A DNA stretch of 64,000 bases from Bacteroidia bacterium. Lineage in GTDB: Bacteria > Bacteroidota > Bacteroidia > J057. Made by a program: the position numbers and the translations under genes. The notes below the pieces were generated by a model that searched no databases, was not told the DNA's origin, and saw nothing but the letters and a program-made list of their open reading frames with translations. The first letter of the stretch is position 1. Every line of letters begins with the position of its first letter. The stretch spans positions 2,294,001 through 2,358,000 of the forward strand of contig JAWPMV010000001.1 in the NCBI GenBank assembly GCA_033391075.1. Reading direction: 5' to 3'. Shown piece after piece: positions 17,129 to 25,117 of the stretch.

Positions 17129-18667
17129 TTACTTCTCCCCAAACACCTCCCACTTAAAACGCTCTATTTCCGCAGGCACATGTTCCTGCTTTAGAATCTG
17201 TTCCATCTGGGCAACTACATCCAGATGCAGATGAGCGACATCGATTTGCTCTGTAGAATCTGTTTCCAGATCATATAGTTCAAGTCGTAGGTTTCCGTCG
17301 AACATATCCTTCCTGATGCCTTTCCATTTACCCATGATGAGGGCTTGTTGACCTTTGTATGCAGGAAATTCCCAATACAAAAATTCGGGAGCAGCTTGAT
17401 TTGCTCCTTTTAAACTGGGAAGAAAACTTTGGCCGTCTATATCCTGAGGAACTGGGGCACCAGTAATTTCTCCTAAAGTAGGCATGACATCATAAAAGCT
17501 GGAGGGATGATTACTTTGGGTATTGGGAGAAATGACACCTGGCCAGGAAGCAATCATAGGCACCCGGATTCCTCCTTCATGCACAAAACCCTTGGCGCGT
17601 CCATATTCAGTGCTGAAAGGAGAAGCACTTTCGAAGAAAGGCGTATCTGCTCCTCCTACATAAGTAGGTCCATTATCGCTTGAGAAAATGATAAGGGTGT
17701 TTTCGTATTGACCAATATCCTTGAGCTTTTGGACCATAGCACCTACTTGTTCATCGAGATAGGAAATCATGGCGGCATATGTAGCTTTGGGGTAACGGCA
17801 AGGAAAATAGCCTTTGTCTCCAATGTAAGGTTCTTCATCCCCAAATTTCTTCCGATAGTGATCTACCCATTTTCGGGGTGCCTGTAAAGGGACATGGGGA
17901 AGGGGAGAGGCAAAGTAGAGAAAGAAAGGCTCTTCTTTATTTTTATCCATAAAGCCCAATGCCCGATCCAACATAAGCTCGGGAGCATATTCTTTCAATT
18001 CATAATCTGCATAACTGCTATCCTGCATGGGATCAGCTCCTTCTGCCAATTTTTGTCTGGGGGGAACCAGTTTATTATCCAGCCAGACTTTCTCTTCATT
18101 TTCCCAAAGATGTTTAGGATAAAGGGTATGGGCCTGACGTTGACAATTATATCCAAAGAAATAATCGAAGCCTTTTTTGGTAGGAATTCCTTCTGTCAAA
18201 GGCGCTCCAAGCCCCCATTTTCCAACAATGGCTGTTTTGTATCCAACCTTCTGCAGCATACTTCCTACGGTTTCAGTTCCATTAGGAATGGGTCTTTGGC
18301 CTTCGAGATTCGGATCCTCTACGGCTTTGGCAAAATTCCAGACTTCTCCCCGGGAAGCCCATTCATCATTTCCACGTATATGTGCATGTCCCGTATGTTT
18401 GCCCGTCATCAAAACGCAACGGGAAGGTGCACAGACCGGTGAGCCGGAATAATGCCTGCTAAAACGTAGCCCGTTTTTTGCTAGTTGATCTATGTTGGGA
18501 GTCTCTATGTACTTTTGTCCATAAACTCCTAACTCATTATAACCCAAATCGTCAGCCAGCACGTATATGATGTTGGGTCGTGATCTGTCATGAGTCGGTG
18601 CTTGCTCGCAAGCAGCGAAAAAGATGAAAATCAATAGGAGAGAAAAGTAGGGTTTTGTAGTAGTCAT
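17129..18667 (-). CDS. Lipoprotein sulfatase (S1 family, arylsulfatase-like)
   Basis: A 512-residue sulfatase with a lipoprotein signal (lipobox FFAAC, Cys20). The metal-binding Asp39-Asp40 (LADDLGYNELG) and the formylglycine signature Cys79-x-Pro-Ser-Arg (CAPSRCVLMTG) are intact. After Cys to formylglycine conversion it removes sulfate esters from a sulfated organic substrate, probably a polysaccharide. No sulfatase-maturing enzyme is in the window. It is transcribed alone and convergent to the amylase. Confidence 0.92.
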   Translation of the reverse strand: MTTTKPYFSLLLIFIFFAACEQAPTHDRSRPNIIYVLADDLGYNELGVYGQKYIETPNIDQLAKNGLRFSRHYSGSPVCAPSRCVLMTGKHTGHAHIRGNDEWASRGEVWNFAKAVEDPNLEGQRPIPNGTETVGSMLQKVGYKTAIVGKWGLGAPLTEGIPTKKGFDYFFGYNCQRQAHTLYPKHLWENEEKVWLDNKLVPPRQKLAEGADPMQDSSYADYELKEYAPELMLDRALGFMDKNKEEPFFLYFASPLPHVPLQAPRKWVDHYRKKFGDEEPYIGDKGYFPCRYPKATYAAMISYLDEQVGAMVQKLKDIGQYENTLIIFSSDNGPTYVGGADTPFFESASPFSTEYGRAKGFVHEGGIRVPMIASWPGVISPNTQSNHPSSFYDVMPTLGEITGAPVPQDIDGQSFLPSLKGANQAAPEFLYWEFPAYKGQQALIMGKWKGIRKDMFDGNLRLELYDLETDSTEQIDVAHLHLDVVAQMEQILKQEHVPAEIERFKWEVFGEK

Positions 18668-19146
18668 CCCTCAAACTAAAAAAGCCTGAAAGAAAAGGCA
18701 AAAACAGATTTGACCCATCTCGATTCAGCTATTCTATCCAAACAGCAGCTAATCAAAAATTCAGCACTCATTCCAACCCTGTTAAGGACGAGTCGTCCTT
18801 AGGTTGACGGAATAAATGTATTCAGGATATCCAAACGAATCCTACTCGAGCAACTCAGAACTTACAAACCTGAATCCTTTATTCACCAGGTAAAAACTCA
18901 TTCAGCTATCCAAACAAGATAAGCACCCGACGCAGGTACATAGCAGGGAGCTTAGGAAAGACCATTTGCTCAATTTTTTTGGTCTTCCAGGCAAGCTATG
19001 TCCATGCGCCTAATGATAAGATATCCTCTTTCCCTTCTCCGAAATATTTTTTTCGGAATGCGTGATAGAAATATGATAGAGATCGCGTGTAGAGGGAAAG
19101 ATTTGGAAGAAATGAGCACTTAACCCCCTTAACTCGGACATTGGCT
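18668..19146. promoter_or_regulatory. 480-bp control region upstream of the sigma/vWA operon
   Basis: No protein gene is supported. Three copies of TATCCAAAC, each preceded by ATTCAG, lie at 18735-18743, 18828-18836 and 18907-18915. A perfect 19-bp palindrome TAAGGACGAGTCGTCCTTA is at 18783-18801. Further hairpins are AAGACCA/TGGTCTT near 18960-18990 and TCCGAAA/TTTCGGA near 19040-19060. The region probably holds the promoters of both the sulfatase (-) and the sigma gene (+), plus regulator sites. Confidence 0.55.
18783..18801. promoter_or_regulatory. Perfect 19-bp palindrome, possible operator
   Basis: TAAGGACGA-G-TCGTCCTTA has 9-bp arms and a single central base. There is no T-run, so an operator is more likely than a terminator. 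It is flanked by the TATCCAAAC repeats. Confidence 0.5.
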
Positions 19147-19794
19147 ATGCCCCAGCGTATCACAATTTTTGCTCCAGGTAATACCGATCTCTGGAACCGA
19201 TTTTGGAAAGAAGGCGATGTCTCTGCATTGATTAGCTTATTTGAGCACAATAGTCGAGAATTCTCAGCCACCTGTTTTGGTATCCTCAATGAGGACAGAG
19301 CTGTTGAGCCTAAAGACCTCATCTCCGAACAAATCTTAAAGTTCATTGAGTACCGGAAACGTGGTAAAGATTATTCTCACCGCAAAGATCCCAAATCCTT
19401 CATCAAGGTTTGTCTTTCCAATGCTTGCAAAAGCCATTTAAGAAAAACCAAAATAAAACGCAGCGATGTGGATATACCAGAAAGGGACCCGGATCGAGGA
19501 GCTGAATTTCGGCAAATAGAATCCAGAGAATTGATGGAATACCTGCAAGGGATCATTCGCCACATGGAAGACAATGAAACCAAACAATGCAGGGTATTTG
19601 TCCTCTACCTCATGGATGTTCCGGTAAGAGAGATTGCTGAAAGAGTAGGAGTAGAAGAGCCCTATGTTCACAACTCCATTTCAAAGATTAGAAAAAAGAC
19701 CTTCTTCCAACTTATGACAGATTTGAGAGGAAGAGAATTGATAGATACTTATCCCGTATTCTTTAAAAAATATTTCAAAAATGAATACAGATAA
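19147..19794 (+). CDS. ECF-like RNA polymerase sigma factor
   Basis: A 215-residue sigma-70 family protein with a sigma-2-like N-terminal half (about 20-100, including SFIKVCLSNACKSHLRKTK) and a C-terminal sigma-4 helix-turn-helix (VPVREIAERVGVEEPYVHNSISKIRKK, about 155-185). The sequence is divergent from common FecI-type ECF factors. The ATG at 19147 is preferred to an upstream in-frame TTG. Its last 14 nt overlap the start of the next gene, which fits a sigma/anti-sigma pair. It probably controls this operon. Confidence 0.82.
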   Translation: MPQRITIFAPGNTDLWNRFWKEGDVSALISLFEHNSREFSATCFGILNEDRAVEPKDLISEQILKFIEYRKRGKDYSHRKDPKSFIKVCLSNACKSHLRKTKIKRSDVDIPERDPDRGAEFRQIESRELMEYLQGIIRHMEDNETKQCRVFVLYLMDVPVREIAERVGVEEPYVHNSISKIRKKTFFQLMTDLRGRELIDTYPVFFKKYFKNEYR

Positions 19795-21544
19795 ACATCC
19801 GAATATCAGCTATGAGCGGCTTCTGGCCTATGTGCAGGGAGAGCTTCCGGATGAAATAAGTCTGGAAATTGAAATGCACCTCATGACTCATCCTGAAGAC
19901 AGAGCAGTAGTGGATGGTATCATAGCCATGCGCAAGCGCTTTGCCAATAATGAGGCCCAAATGGAGGCCTTCATGAACGAGCAAGAGGATGCTGTACGCG
20001 AACTGATCCCACAGAATGAGGAGGAGCCTGCCCGCCTGTATGCAATGGCAGGAGCACCTGAACCCGCTGTAGAAAACAAAGTACTTCCCCGCAGAGAAAG
20101 GAATAAATCGGACCTGCACCTGCCTGTTCCCCCAAAAAGGGAGCCCATCATTACCCCAAGTATTAGTCCCAACAGACATGAAGCAAAGAGGCTGGAAAAT
20201 GAATTGACGAGTCGGCAAGCTTCATATCTGAACTATTCAGAATTCAATACCATGAGCGAATCATCTATACCTCCAACGCAGCAAGAAGAAGAAAGCAAGA
20301 CCATCTCTATACCAGAAACCAATTTAGGTATGCTTTCTCCGCTGGATGAAAATGAATTTTTGCATCAGGTACTTTCCCGCCGGAAAGCTGCCAGTCGTAT
20401 TCAGAAAGGTGAAAATGACTTTGAGCAGGACCTGGGTGTGAGAACCAGCCTTTCTTTTGACAGTTTTCCCATTGTGCGTCATACCCTTGAACGGATTGAG
20501 TGGCTGAAGGAAAGGATAGGCGAAAGAAATGAGCACAGCAATAATGGGATTGTACGCGATGCCCTCGATAAATCTCTAAACGGAGACGGCTGGCTCGAAA
20601 AACTGGGTTCAGAATCTGACAATGAAGAAATAAATAAAAACTTTGACAGCGCGGAAAAATACCATAGCTGGAAACGCGAAGTTTTAACCAAATATGTAGG
20701 AGAGCAAAAGGAACAATGGGCCAAATTCTTTGCAAGCGATTATTCCCTGCAAGATGAACTTAGGGATCAGGCCATGTACAAAGAGAACAGCGGTAAATTC
20801 TTCTGGAACTCTTTCGGACTGGGATTGATTTATGTTTTCTGTTCGGTTTATCTCTGGTCAATGATATCGGCCTTTAGCTTCACCCATCTACTACTGGCTT
20901 TAGGCTATGTCTTTATACTGGTCATCTTTCCCGATAGATGGATGCAACAATTATTTGGTAAAGGCCAGGCTCCCATCAGCAATTCCGAAGGGGATATTAT
21001 GGACGAAACGCCTCCTTCCAAATCACTTTTCTGGGTAAGGTTAATGCTGACCTTCTTCCTGAGTTTATCTCTGATTTATGTTAGCGAAGGTTTGCCGGTT
21101 TGGACAGAATATTTCAGCTATTTTGCAGAATACAGTCCTTACTGGCTGATGATCTGGGCCATGAGTTTTGCCCTCCTTCATTTCCTGCCCGCCTATAGAA
21201 GGAAAACGACTCTCTTGTATAAGAATACCATCACGCCTTATCGACGCTTTAAAGCCAATGAGCGAAGCCTGCAACAGCAAAGGTTGATGGAATTGCTGGA
21301 ACAGGGCGACAGATGGAGCAAGGAAATGCTAAGTGATAAAGAAAGGCTCCGCAATGAACGCAATGAAGCCCTCTTCAATGGAGAACTCGTTCGCCGCAAG
21401 CGTATGTACGAAACCCAATTGGAACGACTGGGCTATCTCTATGATCTCGGTATGGGAGGAGAAGAAAGTAGCCTGAATGCTTCTTTCCGCAGACCCAGAA
21501 GTAGAAGAGCCTATACCCAGGAAGATTCCTTAAGAAGCGAATAG
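19781..21544 (+). CDS. Four-TM protein with degenerate anti-sigma-like N terminus
   Basis: Not recognised as a whole. The first 50 residues (SYERLLAYVQGELPDEIS...EMHLMTHPEDRAVVDGI) follow the pattern of zinc-finger anti-sigma domains (ELLxAYxxGELxxE...HLxxCxxC), but the cysteines are absent. A long polar region (about 60-340) with several charged stretches follows, then four transmembrane helices (about 343-365, 367-390, 415-435, 448-470) and a charged, helical, Arg-rich C-terminal tail of about 115 residues. The 14-nt overlap with the sigma gene implies coupling. Inferred role: membrane-bound sensor or anti-sigma partner. Confidence 0.8.
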   Translation: MNTDKHPNISYERLLAYVQGELPDEISLEIEMHLMTHPEDRAVVDGIIAMRKRFANNEAQMEAFMNEQEDAVRELIPQNEEEPARLYAMAGAPEPAVENKVLPRRERNKSDLHLPVPPKREPIITPSISPNRHEAKRLENELTSRQASYLNYSEFNTMSESSIPPTQQEEESKTISIPETNLGMLSPLDENEFLHQVLSRRKAASRIQKGENDFEQDLGVRTSLSFDSFPIVRHTLERIEWLKERIGERNEHSNNGIVRDALDKSLNGDGWLEKLGSESDNEEINKNFDSAEKYHSWKREVLTKYVGEQKEQWAKFFASDYSLQDELRDQAMYKENSGKFFWNSFGLGLIYVFCSVYLWSMISAFSFTHLLLALGYVFILVIFPDRWMQQLFGKGQAPISNSEGDIMDETPPSKSLFWVRLMLTFFLSLSLIYVSEGLPVWTEYFSYFAEYSPYWLMIWAMSFALLHFLPAYRRKTTLLYKNTITPYRRFKANERSLQQQRLMELLEQGDRWSKEMLSDKERLRNERNEALFNGELVRRKRMYETQLERLGYLYDLGMGGEESSLNASFRRPRSRRAYTQEDSLRSE

Positions 21545-21566
21545 ACAAACAACACAGTAAATAATC

Positions 21567-23348
21567 ATGGATAAAATATATCAAATCACCCAACAAGCGG
21601 ATCAGGAAACCCGTGAAGAGGTTCGCCGCGAAGGGAGTGCACAAGCTGAGCTCTATTATGAGTTGGCAGATCGTAGTCGACCCAGTTTCGAAGCGGTACA
21701 AGAGCTCTATTACCTGCTCTCCAAATCTGACTCAGGTGCAGAACTCGAGGAGATGGGGATTGCTTTGCCACCGGATTATTTCCAAAAGCATAAGCAGAAA
21801 TACCTCCATAAGTTCTATGAGAGCATTCGGATGTCCAAGGATGAAGCCGTGCGCAATGGGGTGAATCCGGACATCGCCAATCTGGAGCATTTCATCAATG
21901 GCAAAGAGAATGAATTGCAGTTTCGCAAGAATTACAATAATGATATAGAGGAAGAAAAGAAGAAACTGGAAGCAGATGAATTTTCTGCCAAAAACCTCTG
22001 GTTGTACATCGTCTTTGGAATCCTCCTTTGCTCGGGTGATCTCCTGATGGGAGAGTTTCTGGCAAATCAGGTTTTAGGACTTGGAGCCACCTGGTGGGGA
22101 GGAATTACCCTGGGGATCTTCGGGATTGCTCTGGGAGTAGTCATGGAGATTGTGTTGAGTATGCTCTATAAGAGTTATAAGTGGTTGGCCAGAACGATTA
22201 TGAGTAGCAGCCTTGTCTTTACCATTATCATGTTTGTGGCAATGGGAGTACTGCGCTCCAGTCAGTTTGATATGGCTATCAGCGGAACGGCTTCTTTCGA
22301 TAAAATGTCTCTGATGTTGTTTTTCGTGGGAATGTCCCTGGCAGCTCCGACAGCTTTGGGTTCTGTGCTCTTTATCATACAGAAGAAGTGGGACTGGATG
22401 AGGCGAAAGAAAGAATTAAATCTTAAGCAGCAACATCTCGGATGGTTGATGAATCTTGTCGTGCAGTTTAGAGAACAGTGGAATGAATATGAGCAGATTC
22501 TGGTTTCAGAATTTATCAATGGATATGTATCACGACTGAGTAGCATCATTAATCCCCCTGCTCCTGAACCCCAAATGCAACAAGTAAGTGGTGGACAACA
22601 AGTAGTGGAAAGTGGAGGTGATCTGGTAGCTAGAATGAAAAAGAACGTTCGCCAACATTATAAGTTCTCTATGATCTCTCTCTTGCTCTGTGTGAGTCTG
22701 GCTTCTTGCGGCAACTATGTGAAAGGGGAAAGACAGGACAAAGGCATAGACATTTCTTATATCCTAATGCCAGATCAGGATACAGATCAAACCGCTCTGA
22801 TCAAAAGCCAATTACCTAAAGAAAAAGTGGAGGCTATATCCATTCACCTTCCCTCCGGTAGTGTTGCCAGTTCCTTTGGAGGAGACAAAGAAGTTTCTTT
22901 GGTAGCCAGTCATTATGATGAAAGGAAGACCAATCAGGACCTGAATGCCTTTATCCGGGAAGTACAGAATATACGGGAGAATGGTAGTGAGGAATACGAT
23001 CTCCAACTTTTGGGAACCCTGCTCCACAATGCTTCTGAACAAAGTAATCTGGAAGCCGATCAACGCAAAATCGTGATCTACCTGAATGAAGGCCCAAAGG
23101 AAATCCTCAGTCTGACTGACAAGGAGATACAGGAACAAGCGAAGAAAGACGCTTCCATGTTGAAAGAAAGTCGCTCGCTTCAGTTGCACAATCTTATCGG
23201 AGCCAAAGCCAATCTGCTCTTGGAGATAGAAGAATTACAGGATTCTTATCCGGTAGCAGAAGTTCTCAGAAAGAACAGACTTTATTTCAGAAGACTCCTG
23301 AGCAGTTATCAGGTCTTTCTGGATCAGGTATCAGAATACAATGGCTAG
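21567..23348 (+). CDS. Composite protein: four-TM domain joined to a lipoprotein-like vWA-like domain
   Basis: A 593-residue product in two parts. Residues 1-355 hold a soluble helical N terminus, four transmembrane helices (about 144-164, 173-198, 207-228, 245-270) and a cytoplasmic segment. From Met357 the sequence looks like a fresh lipoprotein start: basic MKKNVRQHYK, hydrophobic ISLLLCV, and lipobox SLASC with Cys381. The remaining about 210 residues alternate strands and helices (DISYILMPDQ, KIVIYLNEG) in a vWA-like order without a clear metal site, and end in a coiled-coil-like segment. Either this is one protein with a fifth membrane helix or an internal start yields a lipoprotein. 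Function unknown. Confidence 0.78.
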   Translation: MDKIYQITQQADQETREEVRREGSAQAELYYELADRSRPSFEAVQELYYLLSKSDSGAELEEMGIALPPDYFQKHKQKYLHKFYESIRMSKDEAVRNGVNPDIANLEHFINGKENELQFRKNYNNDIEEEKKKLEADEFSAKNLWLYIVFGILLCSGDLLMGEFLANQVLGLGATWWGGITLGIFGIALGVVMEIVLSMLYKSYKWLARTIMSSSLVFTIIMFVAMGVLRSSQFDMAISGTASFDKMSLMLFFVGMSLAAPTALGSVLFIIQKKWDWMRRKKELNLKQQHLGWLMNLVVQFREQWNEYEQILVSEFINGYVSRLSSIINPPAPEPQMQQVSGGQQVVESGGDLVARMKKNVRQHYKFSMISLLLCVSLASCGNYVKGERQDKGIDISYILMPDQDTDQTALIKSQLPKEKVEAISIHLPSGSVASSFGGDKEVSLVASHYDERKTNQDLNAFIREVQNIRENGSEEYDLQLLGTLLHNASEQSNLEADQRKIVIYLNEGPKEILSLTDKEIQEQAKKDASMLKESRSLQLHNLIGAKANLLLEIEELQDSYPVAEVLRKNRLYFRRLLSSYQVFLDQVSEYNG

Positions 23349-23351
23349 AAC

Positions 23352-24203
23352 ATGCTAGACCATCAAAGATATTATCTCATATTACTCGGGGCTTTGGCCC
23401 TGATAGGTGGCACGATCTATCTGGCTTTACCCCAACTGAGTTATGCCAGTGGTAAACTGCTGGATGCTGAAAAGGATCGCTGGGAGCGTCATGAATTGGG
23501 ACCTCGCAATGTCTCTGTACTTCATGTAGACTTTACCCAAAGCGATACCACCATTGCCTTGAAAAATGGCCCCTATCGAAAACTACTGACCCAGGTGCTG
23601 AAAAAGGACCTGCATAGTGAAAGGGATGTCATGGCAGCCTATTTGGTACACAATGAAACCCACAACAATCAACCTTTCTATGCAACTCATTCTGTTTTAA
23701 TGGATGAAGAATTATTAAATGAAAGTGCCGGGAATGTTGTGGCCCAAATCCATCAGGATATGTGTCTGGAGCGCTTTGACTCTCTTTCCAATCTCTATGC
23801 ACATCAGGAAGCTCTGGTAATCGAAGATTCCAGTCTGATGCGCTACACCAATGTGATTGGAGCATTACAAAATGCGGCAAATTATTTTCGGAGATATGCC
23901 ATAGACAAGGATCAGAAGAAAGTCTATTTCCTCTCAGATATGCGAGAGAACTCGGTTTTTCTCACTCCAGTTGCGAGGGTAGATAATTTGACGGCCAAAG
24001 ATCAGATCGATAGTCTCGTTCAGGTTTCCTTACATAGACTCAGTAATCTCACGGATGTGGAAAGCGAACTCGAAGGAGCTGAAATCTATATTCTAACGCC
24101 TAATGAACATCTATACAGTTCCAAAGGCAGAAACTTCACCCGCATGTTTTGGGAGAAATTTTTCCTCGAAGAACTTCAATGCAAAAGTGTCTTTTTCCAA
24201 TAA
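23352..24203 (+). CDS. Membrane-anchored vWA-like protein
   Basis: A 283-residue protein starting 3 nt after the previous stop. One N-terminal membrane anchor (about 8-28) is followed by an extracytoplasmic domain. Strand 1 reads VLHVDFTQSDTT, giving a D-x-T-x-S arrangement like the metal-binding MIDAS site of von Willebrand A domains. A later strand reads KKVYFLSDMRENS, the equivalent of the fourth vWA strand. No database family is recalled. It belongs to the sigma/vWA operon and may bind a partner or surface ligand through a divalent metal. Confidence 0.77.
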   Translation: MLDHQRYYLILLGALALIGGTIYLALPQLSYASGKLLDAEKDRWERHELGPRNVSVLHVDFTQSDTTIALKNGPYRKLLTQVLKKDLHSERDVMAAYLVHNETHNNQPFYATHSVLMDEELLNESAGNVVAQIHQDMCLERFDSLSNLYAHQEALVIEDSSLMRYTNVIGALQNAANYFRRYAIDKDQKKVYFLSDMRENSVFLTPVARVDNLTAKDQIDSLVQVSLHRLSNLTDVESELEGAEIYILTPNEHLYSSKGRNFTRMFWEKFFLEELQCKSVFFQ

Positions 24204-24226
24204 TTCAGAAAGCATTCAAAACGAAT

Positions 24227-25114
24227 ATGAAAACCCATAGTCTTCTTATTATTATCCTAAGTATCCTCTGTTTGCCTGTATTCCAGTCTTGTGAATCTCA
24301 GGGAGCCAGCGAATCAACAGAGATCGTATGTAATCCGCAGATGGTCTTTCCTGAAGATCATGGAAAGTCCCAAAAGCACAGCCTCGTATTTATAGACCTG
24401 ACAGATCCCAGCATTTATGGGGAGCAAGCGAGGTCTTACTTGAAAAAAGTAATGGAGCAAAGGCTTTCTACTTCGGAGGATCGTCGTGCAAATACCAAAC
24501 AAGAGGCGGACAAACTGCAAATCTTCTTTATTACGGCCAATACTGCCACGACCCAAACCATGTCTGCCGCGAATCTTGATCTGCGGACTATGCCATTGGG
24601 AGAATTGGTGGAAGGTCAAACCATTATCAATTCCAGCAAGAAGCGCAGATATACCTGTGAATTGCAGGACTTTATTGCAGGAAATTTGGGAGTTGTAGAC
24701 CAGAAAGTAAAAGCTGCCCAACAGCAGAACGAAGATGTAAATAGTGATGTGCTGGGTATGTTTTATCTGGCTGATCGAGAATTCAAACGCTCAACAGCTG
24801 AGGATAAAGCCATTTTCGTGATTTCTGATATGGAGCAGTTTTGCCAGAATGGAGGCTATTTTCAATGCAAGAATACCCGAATTTGCTCTTCGGGATGTAG
24901 AGAAGTACATGCGCAGGGAGATGCCAAATCCGATGCAAACATTATCAAAGACAAATTAGGCGCAAAGCTGGCCTTGAATGGAGTGGGTTTCCATTACATG
25001 AGAGGTGATCGCGCCATTGGAAATACAAACCAGGGGGTTCTGAATTTTATCCAGGATTACTGGTCAGGCCTTTCCGGAGAATTAGGACTGAAAAGCTATG
25101 ATAAAATTCATTAG
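24227..25114 (+). CDS. vWA-like lipoprotein
   Basis: A 295-residue lipoprotein (MKTHSLLIII..., lipobox FQSC, Cys about 22). The ATG at 24227 is chosen because it opens this signal peptide; an upstream TTG at 24149 would lie inside the preceding gene. The domain has strand 1 HSLVFIDLTDPS (Asp and Thr of a MIDAS-like loop), strand 2 LQIFFITAN, and strand 4 AIFVISDMEQF. A cysteine-rich insert (QFCQNGGYFQCKNTRICSSGC) follows strand 4 and probably forms disulfides. It resembles its neighbour at 23352 in plan, which suggests old gene duplication. Confidence 0.78.
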   Translation: MKTHSLLIIILSILCLPVFQSCESQGASESTEIVCNPQMVFPEDHGKSQKHSLVFIDLTDPSIYGEQARSYLKKVMEQRLSTSEDRRANTKQEADKLQIFFITANTATTQTMSAANLDLRTMPLGELVEGQTIINSSKKRRYTCELQDFIAGNLGVVDQKVKAAQQQNEDVNSDVLGMFYLADREFKRSTAEDKAIFVISDMEQFCQNGGYFQCKNTRICSSGCREVHAQGDAKSDANIIKDKLGAKLALNGVGFHYMRGDRAIGNTNQGVLNFIQDYWSGLSGELGLKSYDKIH

Positions 25115-25117
25115 CAG

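Noticed and set aside
17894-18442. 182-codon plus-strand frame inside the sulfatase gene
   Set aside because: It is antisense to conserved sulfatase sequence, including the CAPSR motif.
18996-19346. 116-codon minus-strand frame over the sigma gene start
   Set aside because: It overlaps the sigma-2-like coding region, and no ribosome site or domain supports it.
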